This document shows, one piece after another, positions 35,026 to 48,500 of a stretch of DNA of 64,000 nt. Below the pieces are notes generated by a model. The model did not search any database, was not told where the DNA came from, and saw only the letters and a list, made by a program, of their open reading frames with translations. The stretch is from Acanthococcus lagerstroemiae. Its lineage: Eukaryota; Arthropoda; Insecta; Hemiptera; Eriococcidae. The stretch lies in assembly GCA_031841125.1 (NCBI GenBank), contig CM063106.1, positions 70,978,101 through 71,042,100 of the forward strand. The letters run 5' to 3'. Position 1 is the stretch's first letter. Each line of letters starts with the position of its first letter. The position numbers and the translations under genes were made by a program.

Positions 35026-36115
35026 TTTTTGTAATACTTGTAAGAATAAATGGCAACTGCATTTAACAACATTTTCGAACGCCAAACTTAAATTAGGGAG
35101 GAGTGGGGCCACAGAGTGAGAAAATCGCTAGGTTTAAACTTCAGCGGACAATTTGTATAAAATATATGAACAACTTGGTGCATACAGCTTAATAGTGATG
35201 CTCAAAAATCAATTTTTATCCAATTACGAGTATTTTGATATTTGTACGTTGCTGTAATGAAAAAATTTAAAATATAAAATAGAAGACAAAATAAGTCTAC
35301 TTATAGGTACTTTACTACTTAAACATGTTCTGACATAGACGGTGGACTCAAACAATTTTCCGCGAAACCTATTTTTAGTTCTCACTTTAGTCACCTTAGC
35401 GCTAGTAGCGCACCGCGCTCTGATACTCCTAGAGAAACTAAACCCATACTATTCGAACACTGTCTGAAGACTGTAATTCTGTATTCTCCCCCCCCCCACC
35501 TCCAATAAGAAGAGAACACTCAAACACGCAATTATGAAAAACTTGATTTTCTTGCAGATTGTGTCAAAATCAATTTTTTAATCGATTAATCGGGCTCCAG
35601 TTTAGATCCGATCGTGGTAGTTTTTTTCAGAAATTTCCGCAACTGCGTGCTAGTATTACTGAAACGTTTCACCAGTCTACCTATTGGGATATAAACCTGC
35701 ACTAGAGTGCGCTGCAAAATCACTTCTGTGCGGGTGAAAATAGATGAGTGATCATGTGTTCTATCAAATAGAAAAACTGCCGTCTTCAGGAGGGTACAAA
35801 ACGAGTAGAATTTATTCTACCAGTAGAACTGATTATAATTCAAATGTTTGGTGATGATGCAATTACATTTAGGACAAATTTTCTTTGAAAGTGAATTTCT
35901 AATAGACTTAATGATAGTTGAAGTTTACTTCACGTTTATGGTAAATCATACCGGATCACTCAAATTTTATACAGGGCTGCCAACACTTGAAACGTTAAGT
36001 TCACATCCCAATTGGCAATGCTGAGGAAAAAATTTCCATTAAAATCTGTAACTCTTCAAATGTCTGTACATTTATCCCTTCAAATGCAAGAGCAGGCAAA
36101 CATATTTACACGGCG
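35026..36115. other. Inter-unit spacer
   Basis: AT-rich sequence between the units, including a C-rich run near 35,487 and a TCAATTTTTTAATCGATTAA patch near 35,570. No gene, TIR or LINE piece was recognised. Confidence 0.4.
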
Positions 36116-37791
36116 TTCAGATGAATGGCCTGTCTAACCACTTTTATGAGGGGGTATGGTACTTCGAGACACTCTGTAATAAGTAGGTAAGTACTAAATA
36201 TCTAATAAGCTTTCACGGTCACAACAGACTTGGCTCATTTTTTTAGCATATCATTCGTAAACCTAGGAACTCCAAGTGTAACCAAAAATAAAAATACTGT
36301 GCAAAGCGATGGGAGGGGATACCCCCATCCCGTTGTACTACCTCGCGAGGTCCTGAGAATACTAAAATCAATTATAGCTACAGAGGATAATGGTGTACAG
36401 AGAGTTGGATGAGGAGTGAGGTCCAATGCCCGCAGCAACGTGAGGCCTAGCTGATTTGGTCTTCATTACATTAAGACATGGCTTTCGTGGTCCTCCTTGT
36501 GTTCCTCACTTCTTATCCTTATACTTGTACTTTCAAAGATGATTTTCTTTCCTCCTCGAAGACACGACGGGCTACTTGAAAAACGACAACAGGTTATGAG
36601 TCCCGACTTCTACGTTCGACCTTTTCTGTCACTTTTTAGAAACCATTCATAAGCAGTCGTTACAATAACTGCTGCAAAAATTATTGGCACAACACTCACC
36701 ATGTGCGCTATCCCTAGAATTATTCACCCTTTTAAATTGTACTTATATGATACTCGTAGTTTAATCATGTTGGTGATGGTTGTGTTTTTAGACCATCAAT
36801 AGGAATTGAATACATAGAGGAGAAATTAGACACAGACGTCACCGAAATGACCAGTCCATCACAAACTTGCGATCCAAAAGTCAGTATAATTGTGATGATA
36901 GCACATCTGATTCTCTCTATACATGTCCTGAAAATATAGTATCACAAGAAAGGCCCCAAACAGTGATGGTGAGAGGGGGTGCAGAAAGTGCATTTGCACC
37001 GGGCCCGGATTTTTTCCGGGTACCCATAAAACTCGGTGCCAAATTTTACGAGGCCGGGGAAAAACATGCGGGATTAAGAACAGTTATAGGCTCTTTAACT
37101 GAAAAAATGAAGAACGACCACCAGAGGTAAGATCCGAACTGAATATATTAAGAAATATATATATTGCATTGTTGCATTGGGGCTCTGCTCCGTCATTGGC
37201 CCCAAAATTCAAAATACGGTACCTACAAAATGTTCCTCAGAGAAGAAAATAATACTACAAGCAGATGAGAAATAAAATAATCTTCTTTCACATGCTCCCG
37301 CCACCAGCTGACAATTACCCTAATCTGAACTTCAACGCATTCGAAATAAGTACTTAAAGTAATTTTACCACTAAATCAGAAGATTGTGAAACAGATCTTT
37401 TACAAGGAAGCTATAAAAAGGTATTGGTTAGAGGCATAAGTAATCCAATTTTTAATGATGAATCCGTGTTAACGACTAAATTTGAATAATATTTCGCATT
37501 GGCCTTGTACTTCAAGCCCATTTTCGCGCTCATGGTTATTTTGTAGTTTTTTATTGGCACGTACCTATACACAGTTTTCTTTTACATTGTATACTGAGTA
37601 CAACTAGCTGTACATTATCTATAATAGTTCGGAACAGTGCGTCGTCATTTCAGCTTTTAATATTGTGTTTTTAATGACTGATTGTCAATTCAAAAGCTTA
37701 AACGATACTTCCTCACTTGAAGTATACTCCCGCTGAATTCAACCAGGTAAATATAAACTCGACAATCGATAATCGATTAAACAATATAAAC

Positions 37792-40700
37792 GGGTCATTC
37801 TACCAAAATCTTGATAATTCATGTTTTTTTTTTTAACATTATTACTTTTTTTTTTCATAGAAATCATTTATATGCACATAATAGAACTTATTCCTGAGGT
37901 TGAACCAACACAATACTTCTTAGGGAAGGGGATAGAGGGAGCTCAAAATGGCTGGGACCACGCTGAAGGAATTGTTGGCCATAGAACGTGTACTGTGAAT
38001 ACGCACGTATACTCTTCCACCCGCACATCAACGCACTTGTATCAGTGCTGCCAGGTGTCCGGATTTTCCAGTGAATCTCCGAATTTTTCAACCTTAGGCA
38101 AAAAATGTCCAAATTTCTTAATAATGTCTGAAAAATTTGGGAAATATCCGGATTTTCATTGTTTTTTCTAGTTTTGTGCGTTTATTCAACTCCTGATTGA
38201 TTTGAAATATTCTTCTGTGGTTGACTGCATTTTGACTGCACTAAACTGGACTGGAAAAAATGTTTTCTCGGTTTGTTACCTTAATAATTACTCAGTTTTC
38301 CTTTCACCCAAAGCCTCCTTTTTCAGAAACCAAGGTTAAAAACAAATCCACTAAAATCAGATTCGAATCAGAATCCACGAAGAAATAAATGTATATTTTT
38401 TTGATTCAAATATAATTCGAGAATAATTCACGTTTTTTGTGATTCGAATCGGATTCGAATAAATGGAGTGGATTTATGGATTCGAATACACGAACTGTAG
38501 GTTCTGGCATCCAAATCAACTTTTCCAGGATCATCTTCGATTTCTTTCAGATCCACCATTATAATTAATTCAAAATTCAATTAAAAATTGAAAATAATCG
38601 TTTTTTTTCCAGCGCGTTTTTGGTTATTCTCTATTTCGTTTTTCCCCCTAAAATTATGGGCTTCAGTGTGAGATTCACAAAGAGACAAAAAAATGTAGGG
38701 ATGACTGTTGTGCCTTGAAACCAAAAAATCATATTTCGCTCTACGTTGCGATGTAATTCATAGATAAATTCCATTCCTCACTCAGGTAAGAGTATGAACG
38801 TTTGTCGAAAAAAAGCGCCTATGGAGAGGTTAATAAAATTTTTTTCTTCCCAAAATGAAGGTTTTTGTTCGGATAAAAATTCGGTTGTACCATGGGACAT
38901 ATAAAAATTGTACAATAAAAACCTGAAAATGCCGAATTAGAAGTAATATTGATGTCGAACGAGTTGTACGCACAAAAATGTATGAAGTAATCGTGTCGTA
39001 AGTACAAAAATTAATGAAGTATTCGTGTAATAGCTTTACCACATTCTAAAATGTGTAAATAGCCACGTCGAAAGGAAAATGTTCTAGTAATATGATGAAT
39101 TTGGCTTCTTTGAATTGTCATGTCGTGGTCTGTTTGAGGGAAATGAAACGAAGTTCCCTTATTGATTTCGAGCAACAAATTTTCTTTTTCGGCCTTGTTT
39201 ACTTCGCTAATCACACGTCCCAAGGTACAACACCCCCTTCCTTCATTTTTTTTTCCCATCCCAATTTATATCAAACCAGTTTACTGAAAGTAACCCTGCA
39301 AGTAGACTTCCTAGGTCAAAGGAAACAGCTCACAATAAAACCCAAAATTTTACACGCACTCTTCCGTGCAAATTATCATTTTTTATAGTTCGCAATTTTT
39401 TTACTTTTTGCATTTTGTTTTTACTAATTCTGTGACACCACCCGAATGAAGTTACGGTTCACATTGTCGCATAAATGCAATGTTGCCAAGCTTCCTATAC
39501 ATCATTTGATGCGATCTGTTTCACGCTAGGTGTGGTATAGGAAGCGAGAGTCCTAAGGTACAACAGTCTCCCCTACAAATTAGACGAATCTACTAAAAAA
39601 ATTCGAATAAATTTCACGAATCCATAACCTTTATTAGATCGAATTATTGATACGAATCCATTCCTAATTTCTCAGCTCCCGTTCAAATTCAATATAATGG
39701 AGGAAAATACTCCTGGGCCATCGATGTATGCATGGTTCCAAAATGAAAATAAAGCAGTCAAAGAATTTTCGGTTCCCAAATGTAGAGAGTCAATTTGATC
39801 TATAGTAATTTTTTGTGTGAGATCTTTGAGTGATTTTTAATGGGGCATTTCCTTTCTCTGTTAACTTAATTTTGGGGCACTGTTTGGTAAAACTGAAAAT
39901 AAAAGTGAATTCTGCATGAAATTTCCTATAAAAAACATTAATTTCCTTTTATTCCTAATAGATTTATCATTATATTCTAGTAAATTGAACTTTAAATGCA
40001 TTTCTTTTTCATCATTATTTTTTTAATAGTTGTAATGTATTTTTTTCAATTCATGAAACTCGGGGTAATTAATTTTTTTATAATAATTGATAAAACTGAA
40101 CATATATTTTTTTATTTTTTCACCCTAAGATCCCTTCCCTTTGGACATCACATTTGTATCAGGATTTTACCAGATTGCTCTTTCTGGACTGTTCTCCAGA
40201 TTTTGGCAAAATAAATCTGGCAGCACTGACCCGTATTCTCAAATTTCCGGCCTCTCGTGGAACCAGACTTTAGTAAATTCTTTCATAGTGGTATCGGATT
40301 CCTTCATCGTGGCTTTCGTGATTCCTGTTGCCATGATGATGGAAGTATGGGAAAATCTTCACACTATTGATGAAGGTTTCCTGGGTCTCTCGATTTGAAC
40401 CATAGATATTTTAAAAAGTGATGAAACGATAAAGTGCGATCTGATGTACGTACCCGTATATTTAATTGCGATTATCAAAAATTTGAGTCGCTTGCGGCAC
40501 TCAGCACAATGAGCCGCGTTTAAAGAATTTTTAGGGGCAAAATCTCTTGTTTCCAGCACTTTTCTTAAACTAAGCGGCAATCCATTCAGACTTCGCAAAA
40601 AATCATATGTACACACCAACCGACTGATAATAATCTGTTTTCTGATTGGTTCAAATTTGACAACGGTGAAGGAGGAAAAAAGCGAGGGACGCCGTTTTCA

Positions 40701-41010
40701 AATATGGCAGCACAGATTCTAATCTAATTTGAAACACTGCATTGCCAACTTGTTGACTGTACTCACAAAAACTGTACACACGCATCAGTGTATCCAAACA
40801 CGCAGCGATAATATTTACAAAAAATTTTTTGAAGTTCAATCCATAGTGAGGGACAGCCACAATGAAGAAATTTTTGAGCATTTAAATGGATTTTCCACAG
40901 CAGGGGTGGGGACACAATACTTCAAATTAATAAAAAAGATACAATAAGGTATCCTCTGAGCCTATACATCTAGCTGGGACAAAAGTAACTAGGTTTCGGT
41001 AGAATGACCC
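37792..41010 (+). mobile_element. Outer TIR element with inner hAT-like element, unit B first copy
   Basis: Starts GGGTCATTCTACCAAAATCT and ends GGTTTCGGTAGAATGACCC. AAAC on both sides (37,788-37,791 and 41,011-41,014) is a possible 4-bp target duplication. It contains the inner element at 38,043-40,228 and lacks the LINE tail seen in the unit A copy. Confidence 0.75.
38043..40228 (+). mobile_element. Inner hAT-like element, unit B
   Basis: Termini CAGTGCTGCCAG and CTGGCAGCACTG. Flanks ACTTGTAT (38,035-38,042) and ACCCGTAT (40,229-40,236) are both derivable from the ACTCGTAT target duplication of the unit A copy. It is about 0.9 kb longer than that copy: an extra stretch at about 38,695-39,580 is not found in unit A and may be a further insertion. 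Confidence 0.75.
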
Positions 41011-41520
41011 AAACCCGAGTTAAATTTCCATAAGAGTAGCTAATCCAGTTAGTCAAATTGATCGTTTTTTACAGACTAAGATACTGTATTGCAGAGGGAA
41101 TCACTTTAGAACGCTAGTGCATCCGCACTAGACTCAACCACCCAAGCTTTCAAGCATCCATTTGGAAATAAGTTCTAACTCACCAAAAGCACGCGATTAC
41201 AGAAATTAGGAATTTTTACGTTAAAAAGGAAATAGCGCCCATATGCCTGCGAGTAGGTCTTCTGTACAAATACACATATCTGCTTATAAGATTTGTTTTC
41301 ATACAGCTGTGGTATTTTTTCACCGAAAATCAACCATGGAATCAAGCCACAAATAAACCATCTGGAGTACTGGAGTATAATCAGTTAGCCTCCGCGTCAG
41401 TAAGTAACCTGTTGCGACTAACTCGATATTTTGAAATGTCTTTTCCTTCAAATCAGAGATTAGTGCTGGAGTCAATGTAAGTAACATTACCTCTGATCTA
41501 TACTCGAAATTAGCCTGAAT

Positions 41521-42532
41521 CAGGGCTGTGATAACGGAACGGATTAGTTAAGTTAACATGGTATTATTACCGCTTCATTCCGGTAAACGGTTCCGGTAAA
41601 TAACGTTACAACTGGTTACGGTATTGTTTCGGTAACGTTACGTTAAGGTATCCGTTACCAATGTTAATTTAAGATAATAAACCAATAAGAATTTCACATT
41701 ACGCCCACTTCGTTGCTTCGTTCTATACGTTTATATTTCACTGAAGAACAAGGAACTAATAGTTAAATATTGTGGAGCTTCCTAATTTTTTATTTGTATA
41801 GAGGCGCCGATTTGGTAAACATATGCGGTGGGGGTGGGTGGGGGGAAGTAAAGTCGTTCATTTTTTAGTCACGATAGATGAGAGGACGTTGAACATGTAC
41901 GCTACTGACACAGGTGTTGATCAGAGTTTCACTTTCACTGTTAACTTATAGTTTCTCTGAATTACTGAATAAGTAATAAAAAACGAAAATCACGTTCACA
42001 ATCACAATTCAGATTAGAGATTAGAGCAAAATAAAACAAAAATAGTTAAACAAAATGAAGGAATGGTGAAAAAAAATCAAAAGATGGAACTTAAACACGT
42101 GAATTTTACAAGATAACACAACTCAAAACCAGTCATTCTTAACCCATGTATATCTTAGCAATCTACAAATCAAATTCAAAAGGGGCTTTAGTTCACTATA
42201 CATTAGGGTTAAACCGAGAACTTCTATTGTTATCTACTGATAGACTGATACTGAGTCTTAAGGCCCGTTTCACACTATGCCGTGTTGCCGGAACGGCAGC
42301 CCTGAAGCCCTGAAGGCGGTCAAATTATCACACAAAAGTCGGGTCTTCACCCTTCACCCAGTGTGCGTCCTCTTGTTCAATCTGAACGCACCCCAAGATT
42401 TACCCATTTACCGGGTAAAAATGTTTCCGGTATTCCGTGACTGATTCTTTTCGTTCCGTTCCGTTAATTATGTTCTGGTAACGTTATCTTTCCGTTAATC
42501 CGTTAAGTTAATTATTCCGGTTCACAGCTCTG
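41521..42532. mobile_element. Non-autonomous hAT-like element, unit B only
   Basis: Ends CAGGGCTGTGATAACGG and CCGGTTCACAGCTCTG are inverted. The right flank is CCTGAAAT and the left is CCTGAAT, an 8-bp target duplication with one base lost in the A run. The empty site in unit A (near 12,750) has a single CCTGAAAAA. Subterminal sequence is dense in GGTAACG, CCGGTAA and CGTTA words, in opposite orientation at the two ends. No transposase frame. Inserted after the duplication. Confidence 0.85.
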
Positions 42533-43369
42533 CCTGAAATGATGAATTCCAATAAACGCGTTACTGGGTAAACATATTCTGAAATCATGTTTTAGAAATT
42601 ATCCGTCAAACATTACAAATTGTCTGCCTCTGTTGTATCGCGGGAAAACTGAGGAAGCAGTTGCGGTAAAGTTCCATTACTAACCAACATCTACAAGTTC
42701 AAGCACTGACATCATCATCAAAACCAGCCATAAAATCCTCATCTTACTTACTAGCACCTCTTTATCACTTAATACAATACTGGAATATTGCATCACCAAA
42801 AGGTGCTGAGGGCTAAAGTAGACCATCGAGCTACTTTGTTTCATAAAGAAAAATGAGTTCCAAGATTTTCGTATCTTATAATTAACATATTTAAATGCAG
42901 ATGAGTCAGGACTCACAACTTTGTGGCTGCATTCAATTCAATTCAAATATGCCTTTATTTTAAAAAACTTAAGAACACTTTTTTCTGCTATTTCCTTAAC
43001 TCTTTCATGGGCGAATTATTTTCACGGGGGGATGTTTGATTACAGGGGATGTTTTGTGATCTTGAGTGTACACCAAATTAGAGTCTAAAGAAATTTTTTG
43101 AATTTTCATCACGTAGCCCCATATTCTCATCAGTGGGAATAGTTCCATTTCGGGGTGCAGACTTCTGGAAAACAAAAATAATGAACATTTTGAACCACAT
43201 TGCTTTAATACGACAGAACTGCGGCCACATCTTCACTTCGATTGAAATCATACATTTTTTATTAATCCCAGAAGGAAAAAAATGGAAAATTATGATGAGA
43301 TTCAAAATTTACGCTGGGCAATGGGGATTATGATTCCCACCTTCGAGAGACTGTATCAAAAGAGTAATT
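42533..43369. other. Unit B non-coding stretch
   Basis: Follows unit A 12,765-13,620 closely. Open frames on either strand are not maintained between the units. Confidence 0.4.
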
Positions 43370-43735
43370 CTTCTCAGAAATGTCAATCCCCATTCGCAAA
43401 CGGGAACACGTCCAGGAACGAAAACAAAGTGAACGCGTTCTCCATCTCACATGAAGGACAACGGGCAGGAACGCGTCCATTTCATTTAGTGAACGAGAAC
43501 GTAGGGAACGGAGAGAGGAGATTACAGTCAGTGATGTCAACTGCTGTTTGCAAATGGGAACGCGTCCATTTCATTTGGTGGACAAGAACGTAGAGAACAG
43601 AGAGAGGAATGATTACAGTCAGTGATGTCAACTGCCGTTTGCAAACGGGAACGCGTTCACGAACGGAGCACCCTCCACGAACAAGAACGAAGTGAACGCA
43701 TTCATATTTTTGGGGAAACGCTGACATCTCTGATT
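43370..43735. repeat. GAACG-rich palindromic minisatellite, unit B
   Basis: Same words as 13,620-13,910, with an extra internal copy: GTGATGTCAACTGC(T/C)GTTTG followed by GGGAACGCG occurs twice (near 43,531 and 43,622). Copy number has changed since duplication. Confidence 0.65.
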
Positions 43736-44159
43736 TTTCTGTTAGGCCATGGGAATGATAGTTCCCGCCGTGTTTTTCGCTATAAATCCATTGAAACGTA
43801 TCCAATTTTTTGAAATAAAATGAAAATGTTCAATATAACATACTCTACATAATATGGTCACATGCCTTACAGATGCCTGCGATGACTTTAATTTTTTTTT
43901 TAAACAGAAATTACAGCTAAGATCACGTCATTTCTCCGGCATATAACTGACACAAGAACGTAGAATTCGTATAGAATGGGCTATGTGAGAGCCAGGAGAC
44001 CCGGATTGGTCTCATTCTACTGATAAGACTAGTGGCTATGTGTTGCCGTCTGAACTGTTTCAATCGGATCATTCTGCGAGCAGCAATTCCGCGAAAATGT
44101 TACTGGGAACACGTAATTCCCACGGCCCATGAAAGAGTTAAAAAGTAAAAAAGTGATTC

Positions 44160-44625
44160 CTAACCTGCGTAACGGCAGGTCAAGTTGCCCTCTGTTGGGC
44201 AAACGCCTCTTTTAGGCGTTCCCATTCCCTTTTGTCCTGTGACACCCTGTGGTATAATTTGTTTTTGAGCAAGAGTTCATCTGTCCATCTGGTTTCATAT
44301 GTTTCCTCTTATTTCTCTCCTCTTTCAGATATTAAAAGGAGAATAGTTTAGCCCACTGGTTATTGTCCATCCTTGCTACATGTCTGGCTCAGTCCCACTT
44401 CAGTCTACTTATTGCGTGCAGGAAATCAGTATTATACTTTTGTTAGTTTTTGATTTTTGAAATCTTAATTTTATCTTTTAACCTGATGCCGAGCATTGCT
44501 CTTTCCATATTATTTTGGAGCGTTAGTATCTTTTTTCTTTGGCTTTGGTGAGAGCCTAGGTCTGGCATACGTATGACAGGGTTGGAATAACACAGCTGTT
44601 TTGGGATTTCTCCTTTGTATTTTAC
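44160..44625 (-). mobile_element. RTE-like LINE 3' fragment, unit B
   Basis: The minus strand keeps the C-terminal coding tail (a Q-N-N-M-E-R-A-M-L-G motif, then a basic helix near 44,545-44,450). At 44,625 the sequence jumps to what in unit A is 17,880. A deletion in unit B, or additional insertions in A, must explain the difference. Confidence 0.65.
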
Positions 44626-45092
44626 CGGATTGCTTAGCATAGTCTGTGGTTAATGGCAATGTCGCTTTGCATAATCAGTTACAGAGTTGTTAGACAAAAC
44701 GATTTTTGTCATCTTGTCAAATGAGCATTTCATTTTTCTTCGTTAAGTCATAAGTTTTGTCATTTTGTTCTTTCATTGCGTCATTCGGTCTTAACAAAAT
44801 AATTCTATCATTTTCTCTTCCTTTCTGTCGTGTTGCTTAGCATAGTCTACGGTCAATTGCAATGTCGCTTAGCATAATCTGTTCACAATTCTTGTGTCAT
44901 TTAGCATAGCTTATCATTTAATCGTTGATAGAATGTCATAACACAACTTTTTGTCATTTTGTTTTGTCATTAGATTCATTTTGTTGGTACCTACGTCATT
45001 GATGAAATGGTTCTGATAAAGAACGATTTAAAGTTTTCATGACAAAATTTTGAAAATTCAATTGTCATTTCGTCATTTTATGATTAACAACA
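44626..45092. mobile_element. Right-hand remnant of the TTTTGTCAT hAT-like element, unit B
   Basis: Matches 17,880-18,366, with GCATAGTCTGTGGT, ACAGAGTTGTTAGACAAAAC and the end TAACAACACTG. The left terminus is missing. Confidence 0.6.
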
Positions 45093-45119
45093 CTGATGAT
45101 AGATATTTGCACATCCCAG

Positions 45120-45265
45120 AAAGGGTATCCAGATGCAGGCCATTCGGGGCATTGCCGGGATGGAGGAGCAGTGTCCCAGAGCGAATTTGGCATGCGTGCA
45201 TCACCATACGCCCCGCTATCATCGATTCCAGAAAGCGTAGGTCCTGGTGGATGTTCAAGCGAACG
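45120..45265 (+). repeat. Dispersed GGCATGCGTGCATC repeat, unit B copy upstream of SDR
   Basis: Counterpart of 18,392-18,535, holding the same core TTTGGCATGCGTGCATC and the CATACGCCCC and AGAAAGCGTAG flank. Confidence 0.6.
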
Positions 45266-45521
45266 ACCAATAACCTAGCAGGGTAGTTTAGGTTCCTTTG
45301 GTGTTATATTTCCAATACTTTGAATTTTTGTAATTATGAAAATGCCGGTCTATTTCAACAAGAATGGGATACTCGTACTTCACGCAGTCGCGAATTCTGC
45401 ATTTTAGTCAAATTTATCCATCATTAATGGAATGAATTTACCAAAACCACGTCCTTTCACTCAATCGATATTAGAACATGTACAATTACCCATTGTAGAT
45501 AGCCTGAAACCTCTGTTACAG

Positions 45522-48500
45522 TGGATAAAAAGCAAGACACCAAGACGTCGGCTCCAGAAGAGTGGTCCCGACCGACAACAATCAAAAAACCGCTGAAGTT
45601 GGTACTGGAGATAATATGCTTGGTTTTACTAAGCCTTCCTTACATACTGTGGGCGGGTGTGATGAACGTACTTGCCAAACCGAAATCACTCAAGGATAAA
45701 GTAGTTCTAGTGAGAGTTTATTAAATCAACTACATTCGAGCATCATTAATTGGGTCAAATAACTTTAAATTATAGTGGATTCTTTGTGAATCAGGTAACT
45801 GGAGCTGCTGGTGGTCTCGGCAGAGAACTTTGCCTGAAGTTTGCAGAGCTCGGATGCAGGATAGCCTGTGTCGACGTGGTAGATCATGGAACTGAAGAAA
45901 CAGGACGCCTCATCAAACAAAAGTACCCTGGGATTGCCGTATTTACCTACCACTGCGACGTTGCTTCTGTAGAGGAGATCAAGCAGTTGCACCGGAATGT
46001 ATTCCAAGATCTCGGTCCAGTCGATTTGTTAATCAACAATGCCGGCATCATCCGAGAAGCTAAATTTTTGGACATCACTGATGACAAGCTTGACCGAATA
46101 ATCAACGTGAATTTAAAGAGTCATTTTTTGGTTCGTATGTGTATACATCAACACAGATTTCTAGAATATTAGTCTACTCCCTTGTTTTGAGAGTAAGGTA
46201 ATATTACTAGCAGCGAAGTAGGGTTGCCAGATCCCTTTTATTGAAATTCTTGAGATTTTGTAGTCACAGGAACAAATACATCGAAGCGTACACTTCTTTA
46301 TGTGCCAGTTTTTTGTGTTTTTTTTTAATTCGAAGGTTCTCACGAAATTTCAAGAAAACGGCAATTCTATGACAAAAGTGCGAGTTGCAGTTGCGAGTGT
46401 GGCACAGGATCATTTGCTTGTTGCAGAATATCATTTAATTACTCATGAAATTTCCCTATTTTTTCCACCTGCAAACATAATAGGTATACTTAAATAATAA
46501 TAATAATAATAATGATGATGATGATGATGTCATAAAATAGATATCCCGATACAGACCAATATTATCTCCTCTCTTATTACCACAAGAACCCCCCCCCACT
46601 CCTACACACATTCAGAAGAGGGGAAGGGGAAGGAGTAGCACAGATCAAAATTCCTATTACCTTTTTCTGAGAGTTTACCGCACATAAGTATCGCTGATGT
46701 ACTAAGTTCACCTACCCTCTCCTGTATTGCTTTTTTATTTACCAATTGATCACTTTATCCAAGCTGTATACTTGGTTTCTCTGGCTTTTGGCAGCAGGGA
46801 AAATACACAATCATGACCCAAGTTCACTAATTTGCAAATTGTGCCTCTTACGACACGCATTCTTATTAGCAAGAAATAAATTTTCTTTTCCGAGATAAAC
46901 GCGTGACAAATATTTTGAAACAGACTTCAATATTATTTCAGACGATTCGGCAGTTTTTACCAGACATGCTTAACCGCAATAGTGGACACATCGTCGCCAT
47001 TTCCTCAATGGCTGCAATGGGTGGCATGCCAAAGGGAGCTGAGTACAGCGCAACCAAACACGGCGTGTTGGGTAAAGATGAGTAATTCTTCTCAAATTAT
47101 ATTTAAGGAGTTTCTTTTCTGAAGCATCATGTAAGATGACAGTTAATTTCAAAAATGAAATGAACTGAGCACCGAATGTTGAATAAGTAACAAAATATAG
47201 CGGTCATACTTAATCGATAAATTCTTCGTCCTAAATCGACACCGAAGCTATTTTAGGAAATATGCGCGCACCCAAGAGATTCAAACGCGGCTATTTCCCC
47301 TACTCCCTTCAACAAAATAATAATAATAATAATAATAATATGTAATAAGATAGTCATGCTTTACCTTTAACCTTGAGTCCTTCAGTTGACACCCACCAAG
47401 CCCCTACTCACTGCTCTGCAGTAATCGGCCATTGCATTAGCAATTCTGTAGAGTCCATTCGACTGACAAGAAATACTCGATTTGGAAACTGTGGCAGTCC
47501 ATTCTGATGCCAACATAGGCAACGTCATTCGGAAGGTGAGAAAGCTAAGAGTCAAGAAATATTGAAATAATTTATTTTCCTGCTCTGATAGTTAATAAGC
47601 TTACTGATTTCAGTGAAGTCTTCATTTTGAAAGGTCGAGGCATTTTTCAATCTTCCTGTTTCGGTACCCCCTCTTTCACTGAGACATGAATCCCTCGCTG
47701 GTTCGTTTTCAACATACAACTGAAATGAATTAGGGTTTTCCAGGAATGATGGAATCACTGTACGAAGATTTACGAGAAACGCCGGGAAATAATGTGAAGA
47801 CGACCACAATATGCCCTTATTTTTTCCGTAGCCTTGGACAAAATAAAAAACGATTAGATCTCAGGTAATGTCAAAAAATATACGTATAGCCAACAAACTA
47901 CACAAGCTTTCATCCTCTGCACTATCTGTCAGTCAACACCTCAGTCATGAGCTAGTAACACCGGCTCTAGGCTCTAACTAAATTTCTGTAAACAATTTTC
48001 AAAGTAGATATAATTAACATGAAAAAGTTTTTGAAAAGAGGGGAAACATAGAAGGTGTGTGCTGAGGATGCGCATGAGGGCAGTTGCTCTCCGAACAATA
48101 TTAATAAGATAAAACTATCAATTTGACTTCCCGCTTCTCTATGAATCCGTTATCTTTTCATAATTTCTCTCATGTCTTTTTCCATCATCACCTCGGAGCC
48201 CCCTGGTCATCCATTTTAGGAAATTTTCAAGTATCATCCCTCAGTCATTCTACCGAAACCTTGTTCCTTTTGTCCCAGTTAGCTATCTGGCAATGTATAC
48301 ACACTAGGCTCCTCTATTACTGTATAGGTTCAGAGGATAACATATCGTATCTTTTTTATTAATTTGAAGTATCGTGCACCCCCCCCCCCACCGCTATGGT
48401 AGGAATTCCATTCAAATGCTCAAAAATTCCTTCATCGTGGCTGTCTTTCACCGTGAACTGGACTACAAACAATTTTTTTTTTAATATTATGGCTGCGTGT

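Noticed and set aside
34671..35072. 133-codon minus-strand frame and overlapping plus-strand frames
   Set aside because: They span the inverted arm of the TIR element; mirrored composition explains the openness on both strands.
36867..37130. 87-codon plus-strand frame with counterpart at 8,270-8,520
   Set aside because: The frame is not preserved in unit A, and the sequence includes a repeat-like GTGCATTTGCACCGGGCCCGG stretch. Likely non-coding.
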